In this document: piece by piece, positions 23,754 through 35,760 of the stretch
Layout: every line of letters starts with the position of its first letter
Position numbering within the stretch: the first letter of the stretch is position 1
DNA from: Capra hircus
Taxonomy: Eukaryota > Chordata > Mammalia > Artiodactyla > Bovidae
NCBI RefSeq assembly: GCF_001704415.2
Contig: NW_017189517.1
Coordinates: 7,451,167-7,515,166 of the forward strand
Length of the DNA: 64,000 bases
Direction of reading: 5' to 3'
Translations under genes and position numbers: made by a program
Notes under the pieces: generated by a model
The model's input: only the letters and a program-made list of their open reading frames with translations
The model's database searches: none
Told to the model about the DNA's origin: nothing

Positions 23754-24097
23754 CTTTGGTATGATATAATTGACATTTTCAGTCTCTTTTTTGTAAAGGT
23801 CCGTTTGACATAAAAGTAATATGGAAGCAATTTGGTGATAGGAAATAAGTTTCTACTTTCTTCTTTGCCTGTACAGCTCACAAAAGACTGACCATTTCTG
23901 CGTGCACACTGGCATTTGAGGGCAGAACTAATTTGGGGACGTTCCAATATTTGGGAGTTCTGAATAAGGCTGGATCTGGTTGCTGTATACAGAAAAGTCC
24001 AGCTAAATAGGCAAATATGTATTGCTAGGTTGCTGTGTGCTAGGCAGTACCCACTTGTTGGACATTGTGCAATATATGGTCCATGTCTGCATCCCAT

Positions 24098-24303
24098 TGA
24101 AATCATTTGATTCTTTTTTTTTTTTTTTTAATATTGATTGGTTTATTTGTCTGCACCGGGTCTTAGTTGCAGCACATTGGGTCTTTAGTTGTGGCATGCA
24201 GGATCTGACTCCCCGACCCAGGATGGAACCCGGACCCCTGCATTGGGAGTGTAGAGTCTTAGCACTGGACCACCAGAGAAGTTCCTGAAATCATTTGATT
24301 CTT
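24098..24303 (-). mobile_element. CHR-type SINE, antisense, with 18-bp TSD
   Basis: T-run, ccgggtcttagttgcagcac, then aacccggacccctgcattgggag and ccactg-type end gcactggaccaccagagaag. Exact 18-bp flanks tgaaatcatttgattctt lie at 24098-24115 and 24286-24303. It lies just downstream of the ATP11C poly(A) site. Confidence 0.93.
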
Positions 24304-24337
24304 AAGTAGCCGAAGATGCAGGGATTTTACAGTAGAG

Positions 24338-24354
24338 TGTGTGTGTGTGTGTGT
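24338..24354. repeat. Short (GT)n microsatellite
   Basis: gtgtgtgtgtgtgtgt followed by a pyrimidine-rich stretch. Confidence 0.7.
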
Positions 24355-24624
24355 ACATCTTTCTCTCCCTCGCACCCCTCCCCCTCCGTTCCTTCCCTCT
24401 GTTGTTGCTCAGCGTGCCTCTAGTGCCTTGTGAGTGTCCCTTTTCCTTGAAAAACCCTGCTCTCCTTGACTCCTAAAAAACTAGTCACCTGGGTAGCTGG
24501 TTTCATTACATTTGTACACTTCCGTCTCTGTATTTTTATCATCTTTTAATCCTGTTAGTCTTTGACCTACGTTGAGAAAATGCATTTCCTCTTTTTTTGT
24601 TAAGTGGGAAATGTGCTCTATGAG

Positions 24625-24720
24625 GAGGTGAGACATGAGTTCAAGTTTCAGCTTTGCCACTAAGAGCCATTTCCCTCTAGATCCTCTTTTCTCTCACCTG
24701 TAAAGTGGTGTCTTGGGGGT
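24625..24720 (+). repeat. MIR-like fragment, sense
   Basis: tcagctttgccactaagagcc…ctctcacctgtaaagtggtg follows the MIR core order. Diverged. Confidence 0.5.
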
Positions 24721-25529
24721 GAGGGGAGAGCAAATGAGGTAAAAGATCAGCATATGAGGTAAAAGATCATAATTGCTTTGTAAAATGACATTTACTAGCC
24801 AGACAAATGCATTGGTATTTTTATATTAAGGGGTTTTGTTGATGCTTTGACACTTGTAATCAGTAGTTGTCATTTACCAAGTTTTCATACATGTGTCTTA
24901 GATTCTTTCTACCTTCTTGGAGTTAGTCTATTTAGGTTTCCTTCCCTTCCCCCATACAGCCTGGTAAGGCACTGCCTCACTGTGGAGTCTGCCCAGGATT
25001 GGCCAATGAAGTAAGTATTGTGATGGACTGAGTGGTTTGGCCTCTTCAGTAAGAAGCAATGCAAAGGTTAGGGGCTGAGGTTATCACTATGGTTATTCAG
25101 TGAATGTGTCGGTGACTGAAGCGCTGGGTGCATACTAACGAAGCTTGAAAGCCTGAGTTCTGGGAATAGTTGTCAGGAAAATGAGGGGCTTAATTATTTC
25201 ACAGCATTTTTTATTTAATTTGACACATTTTTCCAGCAATGGATGAGTAAGGAAATGTGGCCTCAGTTCCTAGTATGTGGACCTACTGTGAAAAAGCACT
25301 GCTGTGTAGAGCAAAAAAGTCCTCATCCTATGGGCAGGCCACTGGCTGAACAGTGCCCCTCTTGGTGGAGCAGAGTTCCTGCTAGCCATGGGTCTTTGGC
25401 CTTGGCTCTTTGGATAGGGAGAGGCAACAGATGTTCATAGTTAAAATGCCTGCTGCTGCTTTGATCTCTTCATCAATTTGTTAAGACAGATTTCCTACCA
25501 GTAAAGTCACTAAAATCCTAGCTCATCAT

Positions 25530-25655
25530 ATAAGCTAACACTTAAGTAGCATTTACTATGTGTGAGGCACTGTTCCACTGACTTTACATATATTCACTCC
25601 TTTAGTAATCCCCACAACCCTATGAAATAGGTATTAACTCTTTTTTGATATCAGC
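25530..25655 (-). repeat. MIR, antisense
   Basis: gcatttactatgtgtgaggcactgttcc…ctttacatatattcactcc…cctatgaaataggtattaa is the reverse MIR consensus order. Confidence 0.75.
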
Positions 25656-26089
25656 TATGAGACAGTATCAGACCCAAACTGAGGGCTATTCTACACTTTA
25701 ACTGGCTTGTAATCATCAACATTATTAACATGATTAAAGACCAAGACCCAGGGATGCCCAGATGAAGGAAAGGAAGATGATAACAAGTGCAGCGTGTGAT
25801 CCTCGGATCCTAGACCAGAAATTGGGACATTGGTGGGGTAATTGGTGAAGTTTGTGATATATAGGTTATATCAATGTTAATTTCCTGATTTTTAAAATTT
25901 TGCTGTGATTGTATATATTTGGAGGGATCTGAGTGGAGAGTATGTATATGAGAATTCTTTGCACTGTTTTTGCAGATTATTTCAAAATCATAATTTGAAA
26001 AATAAAGCTAGAACATAATGAAGTATACCAGATATTAATGGGAGAAGGCATTGAGTTGACTCTAGAAGACTAAAATATAATTTATTAAC

Positions 26090-26275
26090 AAATATCTGCA
26101 TGGCACTTTACAGAATGTTTTTAACATACTTCATTTAATCTTCACAGCAGCTCTGTGTAGAGATTAATCATGAGACTCTGGATTCTTACAGATAAAGAAA
26201 CTGAGGCTCAGATAAGTTAATTATCTTGTCCCTGGTCCCTCAGGACTGAACCTAGGTCTAATCCATGTGTTTTCT
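26090..26275 (-). repeat. MIR, antisense
   Basis: atggcactttacagaatg…cttcatttaatcttcacagcagc…gataaagaaactgaggctcag…actgaacctaggtc. Confidence 0.75.
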
Positions 26276-26591
26276 GCTACTCTACCCTGCGGTCTGTCTA
26301 GCACTTCTCAAGCATATCTGCTGGAGTCTACAAAAATTAAAGAGGAAATTACTGAAGTCAGTTTTCCTGTGGGCCCATCTGGATGCGATGGTCTAACCCA
26401 AATCAGACCATGAACAAGAGTCATGCCAATGCCCTTAAGGTTGAGGCAAGTGCCCTCAGAATGCCCCAGGCTAGGATTTCTCTTTCATTTAATTTGATGT
26501 TGTACTGGGTTTCCCTCAAGTACTGCTTTTTCAGGTGGTTCTTGAGGCAAGTTTGATCTTCCTAACCCAGCTTCCCCCGCCTCATCTGAGT

Positions 26592-27369
26592 GAGAATACA
26601 AATAGTTGTTAAGTCCCTCAGTCATGTCTGACTCTTTGCAACCCCGTGGACAGCAGCACGCCAGGCTTTGTATCCTTCACTATCTCCCAGAGTGTGCTCA
26701 AACTCAGGTCCGTTGAGTTGGTGATACCATCCAACCATCTCATCCTCTGTTGCCCCCTTCTCTTTCTGGCCTCAATCATTCCCAGCATCAGGGTCTTTTC
26801 CAGTGAGTCAGCTCTTCACTTCAGGTGGCCAGAGTATTGGAGCTTCAACATCAGTCCTTCCAATGAATATTCAGGGTTGATTTCCTTTAGGATTGACTGG
26901 TTTGATATCTTTGCAATCCAAGGGACTCTCAAGAGTCTTCTTCAGCACCGCAGTTCAAAAGCATCAATTCTTCAGCACTCAAACTTCTTTACAGTCCAAC
27001 TTTCATATCTATACATGACTACTGAAAAAAACCATAGCTTTGACTATACGGACCTTTGTCAGCAAAGTGATGTCTCTGCTTTTTAATATGCTGTCTAGGT
27101 TTATCACAGCTTTTCTTCCAAGGAGCAAGCGTCTTTTTTAATTTCATGGCTGCAGTCACCATCCACAGTGATTTTGGAGCCCAAGAAAATAAAGTGTCAC
27201 TGTTTCTGCTTTTTCCTCATCTATTTGCCATGAAGTGATGGGGCCAGATGCCATGATCTTAGTTTTTTGGATATTGAGTTTTAAGCCAGCTTTTTCACTT
27301 TCCTCTTTTCACCCTCATCAAAAGGCTCTTCAGTTCTGCTTCGCTTTCTACCATTAGAGAATGCAAATA
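26592..27369 (-). mobile_element. 5'-truncated BovB LINE, antisense, with TSD
   Basis: About 750 bp (26605-27356) of the BovB 3' end, antisense. The - strand carries the end of the reverse-transcriptase ORF region and the 3' terminus. Flanks gagaatacaaata (26592-26604) and gagaatgcaaata (27357-27369) are a 13-bp TSD with one difference. This copy keeps the segment around 27115-27180 that is deleted in the 50732-52848 copy. Confidence 0.92.
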
Positions 27370-27967
27370 ACCCCTTTCAATTTAATAATGAGACATCAAG
27401 CTAGCCACCTGGTATCTAAAATATGTACATCACTTAAAGAACGTGGGAATATTGAAGGCACTGTCCATCTCAAATGATTCTACCTCACTCCTAGCAAAAA
27501 GTCTGGCTGAAATAATTGTTTATTATTTCCCGAACTGGGTTGTATGAAGCATTAGAGTCCTGGGGAATGTTATTAGAAAATCCTTAAAAGAGAGCACTCT
27601 CTGGTTAAACAACTTTGGGAAGTTCTATGTATGACTGCTCTAAGTTACAACTCTATAAGAACTCTAATATTAAATCCATTTAACTTCTTTTAACCCACTC
27701 CAAACACTGGACCAAGGAAACCTTTTTGCATAGACCATCTAACGTGGAATTCAGTTTTCCATGGAACTCTCTTTCCTTCCCACTCAGTTGACGGAGTTCA
27801 TTTTCATGATCTGAGAAAGATGTAAATGAAGATAGTTTTCAAGCCAAAATCCTCAGTCAAGCTCCAAAGTAGAAATCAGACCATTCCATGTATTTAAAAT
27901 GGAGGGAACTTAAGCGAATTGATTACACAAGTGATGGCAGAGGGGCAAAGCCAACTGGGGCTCTTTG

Positions 27968-28086
27968 GATTTTTTTATGGCTTTGACCACAAGACATTTG
28001 GGATCTTAGCTCCCTGACCAGGGGTCAAACCTGCACCCCATGACTTTTAAGGCAAAGTCTTAACCACTAGGCCATCAGGGAAGTCC
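27968..28086 (-). mobile_element. CHR-type SINE, antisense
   Basis: T-run, gggatcttagctccctgaccagggg, then cttaaccactaggccatcagggaagtcc. Confidence 0.85.
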
Positions 28087-28134
28087 TCAACTGGGACTCT
28101 TTGTAAAGCATCCCAGAGATTAGAAAGAGTAGGA

Positions 28135-28205
28135 GGCCTGGCGTGCTACAGTCCATGGGGTGGTGAAGAGTCGGACACAACTTGGTGACTGAACAACAAC
28201 GACAG
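28135..28205 (+). mobile_element. BovB/BovA 3'-terminal fragment, sense
   Basis: ggcctggcgtgctacagtcc…gaagagtcggacacaac…gactgaacaacaacgac is the terminal 65-70 bases of BovB. Confidence 0.75.
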
Positions 28206-28209
28206 GAGG

Positions 28210-30250
28210 CCAGAAGCACTCAGGCTGAGGGGACAAGGGGAAGGTGGAGATCCTGGATCCTAGGACCTGGTCCACTTGGCAGAAACAGGAAAGATGGTGG
28301 ACCTACCTGGAGCAGCTGGGCCCACACAAGCATCAACCACCGTTGGAGACACACCCTGAGGTACAAATGCCTTGGCTTCTCGTGCCTGCCATAGGTTCCT
28401 TGAGAAGCAGCTTGAAGGGGTCACTCCCCATCATCACAGAACAGCAGAGCAGGAAAGTTGGAGAAATGCCTCTAATCTGAACTCACTTCTGTAAAGCATT
28501 TTGTGTGAGTCATATGATTTTATGGATACATAATTAATGGAGTAAAAGGCCTTTGTATAATACAGCCTTCTCAATTAGTAATAATAAAAACACTGTAGCA
28601 TAAATACTAGAGCTAAATGAAGGAGTAAGCATATCTAGATAAATTCACCTATGTCACATTCCAAATTCAAGAAAAATTCACAACGGGTCTCAATAAAAAG
28701 CTGCAATCAACAAAGGGAATAATTTTCCCTCTTATGTTTCTGCCTAAATAAAATACGAACTCTCACTCTCTGAAGCATGTAGAACAAGGTTTCTGCCCCT
28801 CTCCACTCACTCGAGTGCTAACTGGTGAGCCTGCAGAAGGGGTTATTTTGTGGTGCACCTGTGTACACGTGTGCATATTTTAGTCTGCTCTGGCCCTTTC
28901 TCTTTTAGAGCTACCAGCCTGGAGTCTGCTCTATTCTTTTCTCCATTCCTGGATCTTCTGTGCAATAAGCTCACTGGGGACCGGAAGCCATATTGGAAGG
29001 GTAACTTCAGTTTTCCAGCCAGTGAAGTCTCTTGACTACATGGATCAATTCAAGTCAGGGATGTCATTTCCACCGCAAGCTGAACCAAGTTTTAAAATGC
29101 AGCTTTGCAAATAATAGATGGCTATTTTGTCTGCTTTAGGCACTTCTGTATTCTTAATGCCTAGAGCAATTCTGGGACCAGAGATACTGGTTAACAAATA
29201 CATAACAAATAAACCAGTGTGTTTTATCCCTGACTGATTGATGCCTGAGCCTATTGCTCAAGCGGCTTGAACTCCCAAGGGAGAGAGATGACAAGATGGG
29301 GGAGGAGTGTTCTTTGCATCTTCCCCTTTGCCTTCTCCATATTCAAACTAATAGCCAACCCCAGTTTACAACTTCGAGAAGTATATAGTACCAAAAGCTG
29401 CACAGGTTTTGGCTTTTGTGTTCCAAAGGCAGATCTTTAAGAAGAATATAGAAGGTTTGCAGAGGAGAGGACAAAGGGGAGTCATGGCCATAGAGTGTCT
29501 TCAGGAGGAGACATGAGAAAGGAGTCTTGGAGTGCAAAGGGCAGGCAAGACCTACGCTTTCCTGCAAAGCAGCAACAGCCGAGTGCCTCTAGGCAGACAG
29601 GATCCCAGCCAACCAGTCTTGGCAGACAATTCCAAGCCTCCACATGGCAAGAGCCAGGTAAGTTGCTGGCTGCAGAAGACACCATGTAGATCAGATGATG
29701 GATCTCTGCAGTGTAAGTGTGGATGATGAGTGAGGACCAGATAGGTACTCTTGTCTGTCTCCAAAACCTTAGCATTAGCTCCAAGAACATAGAACAGCCC
29801 TGAGAAGGGGGGCCCATGGAAGGACAGTTTTCATTCACTCATATTCATTTATGCAGCCTGGCAAGATGGGAACTAGGCAGGGTTACAGATTGAATTGAAT
29901 TGATTTTTTAAATATATTTATTGAGCACCTCCCCTTGAGTTTGCTATATTTCCTTAACAACTCCCTTTCACATTATTTTTAAGCATTTTCTCCTTCATCC
30001 TACACTGTCAAATTTCTACATAGTTAGATTTTCTAGATAGCTGCAGTTTACTTATTTAAGCACCAAAACTTTCTTAAGTGGAAGTCTTTCCAATGTGCTG
30101 CACTGTTCTCTGCCTCCATATGCAGAAGGCACCAGCTACCACATTACTTTCCATTGATGGCACTGGGTCATCGTTATGGAGATCCAGCACAGTGCCGTAC
30201 TGGAAGCACGATGGTTCCCGTATTTGTGCCATGCTGTCAGCTACAGCTAT
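28210..30250. other. Intergenic sequence, no gene or clear repeat
   Basis: Moderate-GC unique-looking sequence. Overlapping open frames on both strands around 29480-29840 (up to 118 codons) show no motif, splice or start support. I treat them as chance. Confidence 0.4.
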
Positions 30251-30252
30251 TT

Positions 30253-30514
30253 TTGTAATGTGTCAGTCAGTTCAGTCACTCAATCACGTCCAACTCTTTG
30301 CGACCCCATGGACTGCAGCACTCCAGGCTTCCCTGTCCATCACCAACTCCTGGAGCTTGCTCAAGCTCCTGTCCATTGAGTTGGTGATTCCATCCAACCA
30401 TCTCATCCTCTGTTGTCCCCTTCTCTTTCCTTAAATCTTTCCCAGCATCAGGGTCTTTTCCAATGAGTAAGTTCTTTCCGTCAGGTGGCCAAAGTATTGG
30501 AGTTTGTGATGTGT
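30253..30514 (-). mobile_element. 5'-truncated BovB LINE, antisense, with TSD
   Basis: About 240 bp of BovB 3' end (30264-30503), reversed: cagttcagtcactcaatcacgtcc…gcatcagggtcttttcc…ccaaagtattggag. Flanks ttgtaatgtgt (30253-30263) and ttgtgatgtgt (30504-30514) are an 11-bp TSD with one change. Confidence 0.9.
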
Positions 30515-30555
30515 ATAGATCTAAAACTACTCTTCCTCTTAACTTTCCCCACCCA

Positions 30556-30880
30556 TTTTTAAGATTTTATTTACTTATTTATTTTTGGCTGAGCCGGGTC
30601 TTCATTGCTGCATGGGCTTTTCTCTAGTTGCAATGAGCAGGGGCTACTCTTCATTGTGGTGCATGGGCTTCTTTACAGTGGCTTCTCTTGTTGCAGAGCA
30701 CAGGCTCTAGGCATGCAGGCTTCTGTAGTTGTGGCTCCCAGGCTCTAGAGCACAGGCTCAGTAGTTGCGCACGGGCTTAGTTGTCCTCCTGCAGGTGGCA
30801 TCTTCCCAGAGCGGGGCTGGAACCCATGTCTCCTATTTGGCAGGTGGATTCTTAATCGCTGGACCAACAGAAAAGTCTCC
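30556..30880 (-). mobile_element. Long tRNA-Glu-derived (ART2/CHR-type) SINE, antisense
   Basis: ttatttttggctgagccgggtcttcattgctgc, repeated lagging phrases gcaggcttctgtagttgtggc and gcgcacgggcttagttg, ending aacccatgtctcc…gctggaccaacagaaaagtc. Same family as the sense copy at 49657-50010. Confidence 0.8.
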
Positions 30881-31460
30881 CACCAATTACTCTTTAAGTG
30901 ACAACAACATGTAATGACTGGAAATGCAGATGAATAAGTGGGTCAGAACTTGATGTGCTTGGATCTCAAGGTCTACTGAGCTCTCCAGACAGGGGCCCAC
31001 TCACGATCACAAGGCCTCCAGAATTATATAAAATCTCCTTGGTTCAAGACCTTCCTCCAGGCCTCTCCTACCTGTTTTTGAGTGGAGCCCCTCTTCTGTG
31101 GAATTCTAAGGAGCTGGAACTTGCCATCCCATTTGTGTTCTCTTTTTGTACAAGCTCCACAGGAGGCTGCTATTCTTTCTTGCTTTCACTTCCATGCTTC
31201 CAAATCCAGCCACCCCAGCTGTCCCAGGTTCCCAGGGGGCCACCAATCAGCCCTCTCACTGGCCCTTCTCTTCATAGAGGAAGACCAGGCATTGCAGATG
31301 CAATGATGAGAAAAAGGCCCTGCGTTGTTGTTGGTTTTTTTTTTTTTTCTGAATTATGTTTATAGATGTTTTAAATGCATAGACTTTGGCATAACTATTT
31401 GAATGTCTCAAAAGCATTCTGATTTTTGGTGTGTTTGAGATAATATTGCATGATAAATGA

Positions 31461-32718
31461 TTCAAATGGGTATATCTTTCCTTTTCTCCTTTGCTTTTTG
31501 CTTCTCTTCTTTTCACAGCTACTTGTAAGGCCGCCTCAGACAGCCAGTTTGCTTTTTTGAATTTATTTTTCTTGGGGATGGTCTTGATCCCTGTTTCCTG
31601 TACAATGTCACAAACCTTTGTCCATAGTTCATCAGGCACTCTGTCTATCAGATCTAGTCCCTTAAATCTATTTCTCACTTTCACTGTATAATCGTAAGGG
31701 ATTTGATTTAGGTCATTCCTGAATGGTCTAGTGGTTTTCCCCACTTTCTTCAATTTAAGTCTGAATTTGGCAATAAGGAGTTCATGATCTGAGCCACAGT
31801 CAGCTCCTGGTCTTGTTTTTGCTGACTGTATAAAGCTTCTCCATCTTTGGCTGCAAAGAATATAATCAATCTGATTTCGGTGTTGACCATCTGGTGATGT
31901 CCAAGTGTAGAATCTTCTCTTGTGTTATTGGAAGAGGGTATATACTATGACCAGTGTGTTCTCTTGGCAAAACTCTATTAGCCTTTGCCCTGCTTCATTC
32001 TGTACTCCAAGGCCAAATTTGCCTGTTACCTAGGTGTTTCTTGAATTTCTAATTTTGCATTCTAGTCCCCTGTAATGAAAAGGACATCTTTTTTGGGTGT
32101 TCTGAAAGTTCTTGTAGGTCTTCATAGAACCGTTCAACTTCATCTTCTTCAGCATTACTGGTTGGAGCATAGACTTGGATTACCTTGATATTGAATTGTT
32201 TGCCTTGGAAACGAACAGAGATCATTCTGTTGTTTTTGAGACTGCATCCAGGTACTTCATTCCGGACTCTTTTGTTGACTATGATGACTACTCCATTTCT
32301 TCTAAGGGATTCTTGCCCACAATAGTAGATATAATGGTCATCTGAGTTAAATTCACCCATTCCAGTCCATTTTAGTTCACTGATTCCTAAAATGTCGATG
32401 TTCACTCTTGCCATCTCCTGTTTGACCACTTCCAATTTGCCTTGATTCATGGACCTGACATTCCAAGTTCCTATGCAATATTGCTCTTTACAGCATTGGA
32501 CCTTGCTTTCATCACCAGTCACTTCCACAACTGGGTGTTGTCTTTGCTTTGGCTCCATCCCTTAATTCTTTCTGGGGTTATTTCTCCACTGATCTCCAGT
32601 AGCATATTGGGCACCTATCGACCTGGGGAGTTCCTCTTTTAGTGTCCTGCCTTTTCATACTGTTCATGGGGTTCTCAAGGCAAGAATACTGAAGTGGTCT
32701 GCCATTCCCTTCTCCAGT
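31461..32718 (-). mobile_element. BovB LINE, inverted 5' segment (endonuclease region)
   Basis: The - strand encodes BovB endonuclease-like protein: QYCIGTWNVRSMNQGKLEVV, ILGISELKWTGMGEFNSDDH, NRMISVRFQGKQFNIKVIQV and APTSNAEEDEVERFYEDL. The linker before the RT domain continues toward 31461 (PFRNDLNQIPYDYTVKVRNR…). Several frameshifts and stops interrupt it, so it is dead. Its 5'-most BovB bases are at 32718, directly abutting a sense BovB segment. Together they form one insertion with a 5' inversion. Confidence 0.85.
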
Positions 32719-32721
32719 AAG

Positions 32722-33790
32722 AATTTTTCTTCAAGAAAATTAGAGATACCAAGGGAACACTTTATGCAAAGAGGGGCTCAATAAAGGACAGAAATGGTAT
32801 GGACATAACAGAAGATATTAAAGAGGTGGCAAGAATACACAGAAGAACTGGACAAAAAAGATCTTCATGACCCAGATAATCACGATGGTGTGATCACTCA
32901 CCTAGAGCCAGACATCCTGGAATGTGAAGTCAAGTGGGCCTGAGGAAGCATCACTATGAGCAAAACTAGTGGAGGTGATAGAATTCCAGTTGAGCTGTTT
33001 CAAATCCTGGAAGATGATGCTGTGAAAGTGCTGCACTCAATATGCCAGCAAATTTGGAAAACTCAGCAGTGGCCACAGGACTGGAAAAGATCAGTTTTCA
33101 TTCCAATCCCAAAGAAAGGCAATGCCAAAGAATGCTCATACTACCACACAACTGCACTCATCTCACACGCTAGTAAAGTAATACTCAAAATTCTCCAAGC
33201 CAGGCTTTAGCAATACGTGAACTGTGAACTTCCAGACGTTCAAGCTGGTTTTAGAAAAGGCACAGGAACCAGAGATCAAATTGCCAACATCCACTGGATC
33301 ATCAGAAAAGCAAGAGAGTTCCAGAAAAACATTTATTTCTGCTTTATTGACTAGGCCAAAGCCTTTGACTGTGTGGATCACAATAAACTGGAAAATTCTG
33401 AAAGAGATGGGAAAGCACACCACCTGACCTGCCTCTTAAGAAATCTGTATGCAGGTCAGGAAGCAACAGTTAGAACTGGACATGAAACAACAGACTGCTT
33501 CCAAATAGGGAAAGGAGTACGTCAAGGCTGTATATTGTCACCCTGCTTATTTAACTTATATGCAGAGTACATCATGAGAGACGCTGGGTTGGATGAAGCA
33601 CAAGCTGGAATCAAGATTGCCGGGAGAAATATCCATAACCTCACATATGCCTCTGACATATATTGACATGACTCGGAGTAAACTCTGGGAGTTGGTGATG
33701 GACAGGGAGGCCTAGCATGCTGCAATCTATGGGATCCAGAGAGTCGGACATGACTCAGCGCCTGAACAAAAACAATGAACAACAATCAAC
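32722..33790 (+). mobile_element. BovB LINE, sense 3' segment of the 5'-inverted copy (RT region, internally deleted)
   Basis: Sense BovB beginning cttcaagaaaattagagatacc and carrying RT sequence (GGDRIPVELFQILEDDAVKV, PIPKKGNAKECS). It has a TAG at 33352 within RT motif A. The RT reading then jumps, near 33655, directly to the BovB 3' end (taaactctgggagttggtgatgg…gaacaaaaacaatgaacaac). The jump removes the YADD catalytic box and about 600-700 bases. Not functional. Confidence 0.88.
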
Positions 33791-34224
33791 AGTCATTAGA
33801 TAACTTTTCTCTTGCTTTTATGTTCCACCTGCTGGACCCAATTTTGCCTCCTGGAGCAACACAAAATCAGGTGACTCTGTCTTTGACAAAGCCTTTCACA
33901 TCTTTCAGGATTGCTCTCACGTTCATCCACCCCTTTTATGGGATACCCCTCTCTAATGACGTCAAATCATCCTTTGTATGAACAGCTTTCCAAAATGATC
34001 ACTGTCCTGGTCACTTGCCTCTAACTAGGCTCCCATTCATCCCTGAAATGTGGTACTAAGCACAGAGTGCAATACTGTGGCTATATGGTTGAAAATTTCT
34101 TTCCTTGGTCTATTAACTCTGGTTCTGTTACTGTGGCCCAGGGCAGCATTTGCATTCTTTATCAGTCACATCAGACTTTTGGCCCAGATATTTTCATGTA
34201 TACTGTTTTCAAGCCATGTGTCCC

Positions 34225-34383
34225 TGAATTACTCTCCTGGGGCTGGCAGAACAAATTACTACAGACTTCATGGCTTAAAATTGTATTCTGTCATAGTTCT
34301 GGAGGCTAGAAGTCTGAAATCAAGGTGTTGACAGGACCACATTGACTCAGAGAATGCTATAAGAATTCTTCCTTATATATTCA
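34225..34383. repeat. Old interspersed repeat fragment, family not named
   Basis: ggctggcagaacaaattactacagacttcatggcttaaaa…cacagttctggaggctagaagtctgaaatcaaggtgttg-like sequence is a widespread mammalian repeat phrase. I cannot assign the family with confidence. Confidence 0.5.
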
Positions 34384-35760
34384 GGTGGCCAACAGTAAGT
34401 GAAACACGAAAAGATAGTCAACATCACTAATCATCAGGGACACTTAAAATCACAACAAGATAGAATGACTATTATCTAAAAGGTAAAAAATAAGTGTTAG
34501 ATAGGATATATAGAAAAAGGAACCCTCCTACACTGTTGGTGGGAATGGAAATTGGTACAGCAACTGTGGAAGACAGAATAGAGATTCCTGCAAAAATTAA
34601 GAATAGAACTACCATATGATCCAGCAATCCCACTCCTGGGCATATATCCAGTAAAGACAAGAACTATAACCTGAAACCATACATGCACCTCTATGTTCAT
34701 AGCAGCACTATTTACAATAGCCAAGCCATGGAAACAACCTAAATGTCCATCAACAGATGAATGAATGAAAAAGATGTGGTATATATTATCAGTTCAGTTC
34801 AGTTGCTCAGTTGTGTCTGAATCTTTGCGACCCCATGGACTGCAGCACTCCAGGCCTCCCTGTCCACCACCAACTCCCAGAGTTTACTCAAACTCATGCC
34901 CATCGAGATGGTGATGCCATCCAGCCGTCTCATCCTCTGTCATCGCCTTCTCCTCCAGCCTTCAATCTTTCCCAGAATCAGGGTTTTTTCAAATGAGTCA
35001 GTTCTTCGCATTAGGTGGCCAAAGTATTGGAGTTGCAACTTCAGCATCAGTCCTTCCAATGAATATTTAGGACTGATCTCCTTTAGGATGGACTGGTTGG
35101 ATCTCCTTGCAGTCCAAGACACTCTCAAGAGTCTTCTCCAACACCATAGTTCAAAAGCATCAATTCTTTGGCGCTCAGCTTTCTTTATAGTCCAACTCTC
35201 ACATCCATAACATGACTACATGAAAAACCATAGCCTTGACTAGACGGACCTTTGTTGGCAAACTAATGTCTCTGCTTTTTAATATTATATATATTATATA
35301 TATATGCATATATATGTATTTTTATATATGGAATACATATATATAATGGAATACTATTCTTCCATTAAAAAGTTGAAATCTTGCCATTTTTAACAACACG
35401 GATGGACGTTGAGGGTACTATGTTAAGTAAGTTGTAGGGAGAAAGGCAGATACTGTATGGTTTCCCTCATGTGTAGAATATAAAAAAAGAAAAAAAAAAA
35501 ACAAGAAACTGAATAAACCAAACAAAAATAAACATATCGATTTAGAGAGCAGAGTAGTGGTTTACCAGTGGGATGAGATTGGGGGTGACAGTGAAACAGG
35601 TAAAGTGAGTCAGCTGTATGGTGGATGGATGGTTAAATTTTTGGAGGTGAGCATGCTGTAGTGTACAGAAGTGGAAATATAAGGTTGTACACATGAAACA
35701 TATAACCACTGTTACCTCAATAAAAATAAGGTTAAACTGAAAAAAAAAGTGGAAATGACA
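34384..35760 (+). mobile_element. L1 LINE, sense, split by a BovB insertion
   Basis: L1 ORF2 end and 3' UTR in sense orientation: catcactaatcatcaggg…, ggaaccctcctacactgttgg, gatccagcaatcccactcctgg, aacctaaatgtccatcaacag (34384-34790). It resumes at 35284 (ggaatactattcttccatt…ggatggacgttgagg…) and ends in A-rich sequence near 35760. Diverged and non-coding. Confidence 0.85.
34791..35283 (-). mobile_element. 5'-truncated BovB LINE, antisense, nested in L1
   Basis: agttcagttcagttgctcagttgtg…ccaaagtattggagttgc…ggactggttggatctccttgc…catgactac…ctctgctttttaat. Inserted at a tatatatta-type site, with TA-rich duplicates on both sides. Confidence 0.88.

Noticed and set aside
32049..32558. 169-codon - strand protein as a host gene
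   Set aside because: It is BovB endonuclease sequence in the inverted half of a dead LINE, with frameshifts before and after it.
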